Shown: piece by piece, positions 61,676 to 64,000 of the stretch
How the letters are laid out: each line of letters starts with the position of its first letter
Position numbering within the stretch: position 1 is the stretch's first letter
From: Paenarthrobacter nitroguajacolicus JCM 14115
GTDB lineage: Bacteria > Actinomycetota > Actinomycetes > Actinomycetales > Micrococcaceae
Direction of reading: 5' to 3'
NCBI GenBank assembly: GCA_001313365.1
Contig: BBFS01000013.1
Location: 4,869-68,868, forward strand
Length of the DNA: 64,000 nucleotides
Notes under the pieces: generated by a model
Database searches by the model: none
Seen by the model: the letters and a program-made list of their open reading frames with translations, nothing else
Told to the model about the DNA's origin: nothing
Position numbers and translations under genes: made by a program

Positions 61676-62700
61676 ATGGCGACGCAACCCATGCAACAGG
61701 CCGGCCTGCCACCATCCATGACATCGCTGCGCTGTGTGGCGTCGCAGCATCCACCGTCTCCAGGGCCCTTGCCAATCCGGAGCGCGTCAATATCCACACC
61801 CGCGAGCGCATCCAAGCGGCCGCCGTCGAGCTGAACTACACTCCGAACTCGCAAGCGAAAGCGCTGAGCTCCGGCCGGACAGGTGCCGTGGGCGTTCTGG
61901 TTCCGGACATCACCAACCCGTTCTACTTCGACCTTATTAGGGGGGGAACTCAGCTCCAATTGAAGGCAGCCGGCTACACGCAGTTGCTCGTTGATACGGA
62001 GGAATCGGACGAGGTGGAGGCCAGCACACTGGAGCAGTTGCGCAAGAGTGCCGACGGCGTGATTGTTGCAGCATCACGCCTCAACGACGAAGCACTTGCT
62101 GCTGCCGCTGCCCGGATGCCGATGGTCACCGTCAACCGCGACGTCGACGGCGTGCCCGCAGTCATCATCGACACCCCCTCAGCCATGCCACAGGCATTGG
62201 ACCACCTGATTTCATTGGGCCACACGTCAGTTGCCTATGTTTCCGGCCCTGCCGTTTCGCAGTCAGCGCCCGTCGCTGGACCGCCCTGTCAGAAGCCGCC
62301 GAGGAACGCGGAGTCGAGGTCCGCCGCATCGGGCCCTTTGCCCCCCCGAAGACCCAGTCCGGGGCAGCTGCTGCAGATGCCGCCGTTCACAGCGGGGTTA
62401 CTGCGTGCATCGTCTTCAATGACCTCATCGCTATCGGCATGCTGCAGCGGCTTCGCGAACGTGGTCTCCGGGTGCCTGAGGACATGAGCATCGTGGGCTG
62501 CGACGACATCTTTGGGGGCCGACTTCTGCAATCCGCCCCTCACCACCATGAGTTCGCCCATTGAGCAGGCAGGACGCGTGGCAGTGTCCATGTTGCTCGC
62601 CCAGCTGAATCCACTCGCTGGCGGCGGAAACCGCAACCGATCCGTCATGCCCACGCACCTCACGGTCCGCGGCTCCACGGGACCGGCCCGCTCAAACTAG
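61676..62700 (+). CDS. LacI-family regulator (second in the uronate region)
   Basis: About 340 residues. ATG at 61676 follows AGAGAGGAACGCCC. The helix-turn-helix is ATIHDIAALCGVAASTVSRA with NPERVNIHTRERIQAAAVEL. The effector domain shows VGVLVPDITNPFYFDLIRGT, SADGVIVAASRLND, SLGHTSVAYVSGPAVS, CIVFNDLIAIGMLQRLRERG and [20 protein letters not shown]. It is clearly a paralog of the regulator at 50843 (shared FGADF segment). Frames change near 61712, 62265, 62340 and 62510. It probably controls the divergent isomerase/oxidoreductase operon and itself. Confidence 0.88.
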
Positions 62701-62768
62701 CCGTTCCCCCCCGGAATCACGGCGCAATATGGTTGAGCGTCCATAACCATGCTGACTAGTGTTGGACC

Positions 62769-63597
62769 ATGCGCGAACTCCAGGCCAAGATCATTGAAGA
62801 AATGGGCGTCCAGCCCCGGATCGATCCTGCGGAGGAGATCCGCAAGCGGGTCGCCTTCCTGAAGGACTACGTCAAGGCGACGGGGGGGACTAAAGGCTTC
62901 GTCCTGGGCATCTCCGGCGGGCTCGATTCCACCCTGGCGGGGGGGCGACTGGCCCAGCTGGCGGTTGAGGAGCTTGAAGCGGACGGCGTTGAGGCGAACT
63001 TCGTGGCCGTCCGACTCCCCTACGGCATCCAGCACGACGAAGACGACGCCCAGGCCGCCTTGGACTTCATCAAAGCCAAAACCGAGTGGACCTTCAACAT
63101 CTCCCGGGCCGTCGACGGTTTCGAGGAAGAGTTCGAGAAGACCACCGGCGCGGAAATTTCCGACTTCCACAAGGGCAACACCAAGGCCCGCGCACGCATG
63201 ATCGCGCAGTACGCCCTGGCAGGCGAACACAATTATCTGGTGGTCGGCACCGATCATGGCGCCGAGTCCGTCACCGGCTTCTTCACGAAGTTCGGCGACG
63301 GCGGCGCGGACATCCTTCCGCTGTTCGGCCTCAACAAGCGCCAGAACCGCGCAATCCTGGCGGAACTTGGAGCCCCCCGCCCGCCTCTGGCAGAAGGTGC
63401 CCACGGCCGATCTCCTAGACGACAAGCCGGGCCGCACCGATGAGGACGAGCTGGGCATCACCTACGACCAGATCGACGACTACCTCGAAGGCCGCGACGT
63501 TGCCGAAGGCGCAGCAGAGCTTATCGAGCAGAAGTACCTCCGCACACGCCACAAGCGCACCGTTCCGGTCACCATCTTCGACACCTGGTGGAAATAG
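62769..63597 (+). CDS. nadE: NAD synthetase, ammonia-dependent
   Basis: Final step of NAD synthesis, amidating deamido-NAD with ATP. About 275 residues, the size of the NH3-dependent class without a glutaminase domain. The ATP pyrophosphatase P-loop is [88 protein letters not shown] and [20 protein letters not shown] follow. Runs of seven G at 62882 and 62939 add one Gly each, the second inside the P-loop helix, and a C-run near 63376 shifts the frame. ATG at 62769 starts MRELQAKI. Confidence 0.94.
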
Positions 63598-63649
63598 TTA
63601 CGTCCCTTTAGAACGCCCACGACCGACCAACCACGACGGCCAGACCAAC

Positions 63650-63698
63650 CACGACGCGGGTGCCGGCTTCCCATGGAAGTCCGCACCCGCCGTCGTGC
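63650..63698 (+). terminator. terminator after nadE
   Basis: CACGACG, CGGGTGC and GGCTTCC on the left pair with GGAAG, GCACCCG and CGTCGTG on the right, followed by CTTT. It lies about 50 bases after the nadE stop. Confidence 0.7.
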
Positions 63699-63709
63699 TT
63701 TAACCGGCC

Positions 63710-63789
63710 CTCTCTCACATCCCGCGGCCTTCCCGCCGCCGCTCTCTCACATCCCGCGGACTTCCCGCCGTCGCTCTCTCACATCCCGA
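63710..63789. repeat. 32-bp tandem repeat, two and a half units
   Basis: Units begin CTCTCTCACATCCCG and continue CGGCCTTCCCGCCGCCG or CGGACTTCCCGCCGTCG. Full copies lie at 63710-63741 and 63742-63773, and a partial copy runs to 63789. Differences between units are single C/A and C/T changes. Confidence 0.85.
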
Positions 63790-63818
63790 TCCCAAGGTCT
63801 TGACGATGCGATAGTTAC

Positions 63819-63847
63819 CGATATATCGTTAAGTATCGCCGATACTT
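63819..63847. promoter_or_regulatory. palindromic operators overlapping a promoter (PadR target)
   Basis: CGATATATCG at 63819-63828 and AAGTATCGCCGATACTT at 63831-63847 are perfect palindromes. TTGACG at 63800 with TATATC at 63822 gives a plausible promoter, so the sites cover the -10 and start region. The downstream regulator probably represses its own transcription. Confidence 0.65.
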
Positions 63848-63884
63848 CTTCGGTGAACCACATAATCGAAAGGACGATGCTGCT

Positions 63885-64000
63885 ATGAAAGGCATCAACG
63901 AACACGACAACACTTTCCCCGAGCACGGCCACGGACACCCCGAACACGGACACGGCCGAGGCCGGTTCAACCGAGGCAAGGGCCGGCGCGGCCCGGGCGG
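63885..64000 (+). CDS. PadR-family regulator, N-terminal fragment with His-rich leader
   Basis: ATG at 63885 follows GAAAGGACG. The 38 residues in the window are MKGINEHDNTFPEHGHGHPE followed by HGHGRGRFNRGKGRRGPGG. His/Gly/Arg-rich leaders of this kind precede the winged-helix domain of many actinobacterial PadR regulators. The DNA-binding domain is beyond the window end, so the family call rests on the leader and the operators upstream. The His cluster could bind metal ions. Confidence 0.5.
   Translation, partial: MKGINEHDNTFPEHGHGHPEHGHGRGRFNRGKGRRGPG

Noticed and set aside
63710..63789. CRISPR array
   Set aside because: The units are contiguous without unique spacers, there are fewer than three copies, and no cas gene is near.

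Overview
The window looks like chromosome from a high-GC actinobacterium of the family Micrococcaceae, most likely Arthrobacter or Paenarthrobacter. This is inferred from base composition, the style of the proteins (DUF3151, DUF1028, a His-rich PadR regulator, actinobacterial malate dehydrogenase) and the gene neighbourhoods. No tRNA, rRNA, CRISPR array, insertion sequence or prophage was recognised. One property affects almost every gene: runs of G or C reach 6-7 bases far more often than expected (I count more than 30 in the first 10 kb). Conserved proteins, including housekeeping enzymes, carry extra Gly or Pro residues or frameshifts exactly at these runs. I read this as sequence error, so broken genes are annotated as single CDSs with the local breaks noted.

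Layout. 1-11 kb: end of a DUF1028 protein, an M20 amidohydrolase, aspartase (aspA), a flavin monooxygenase, malate dehydrogenase (mdh), an SMP-30 lactonase-like protein, a TetR-controlled drug exporter with twin operators, a DUF2306 membrane protein and purA. 11.5-18 kb: a uracil-DNA-glycosylase-like protein, a complete iron-siderophore ABC importer preceded by an iron-box-like site, DUF3151 and fba. 18-24.6 kb: a DUF559 protein, a secreted lipase, a TrmH-type methyltransferase, a Pro/Gly-rich membrane protein, a HAD phosphatase and a tyrosine phosphatase, with three copies of a palindromic repeat.

24.5-35.2 kb is the most interesting part. A NarL-type two-component system converges on a ten-gene, largely overlapping minus-strand operon. 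The operon encodes an ABC exporter, a 37-residue membrane peptide, an APH-fold kinase, a HopA1-like protein, two paralogous 57-residue precursor peptides ending in Cys, a Cys-decarboxylase flavoprotein, a degenerate kinase-like protein and two M16 peptidase-like proteins. This gene content is that of class V lanthipeptides (lanthidins, the lexapeptide and cacaoidin type), predicting peptides with a C-terminal aminovinyl-cysteine ring.

35.2-42.5 kb: a Tat-type alpha/beta hydrolase, pyrE, a LacI regulator and a ChvE/GguAB-type sugar ABC importer. 42.5-62.7 kb: a large hexuronate and glycoside catabolic region with a GH3 hydrolase, gluconokinase, mannonate dehydratase, a GPH-family transporter, fructuronate reductase, uronate isomerase, two oxidoreductase/TIM-barrel isomerase pairs, an oligopeptide-type ABC importer and two LacI regulators. 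A shared LacI-type operator (core GNCAACCGRTTGNC) recurs at five promoters and suggests one regulon. The window closes with nadE, a tandem repeat and the start of a PadR regulator.
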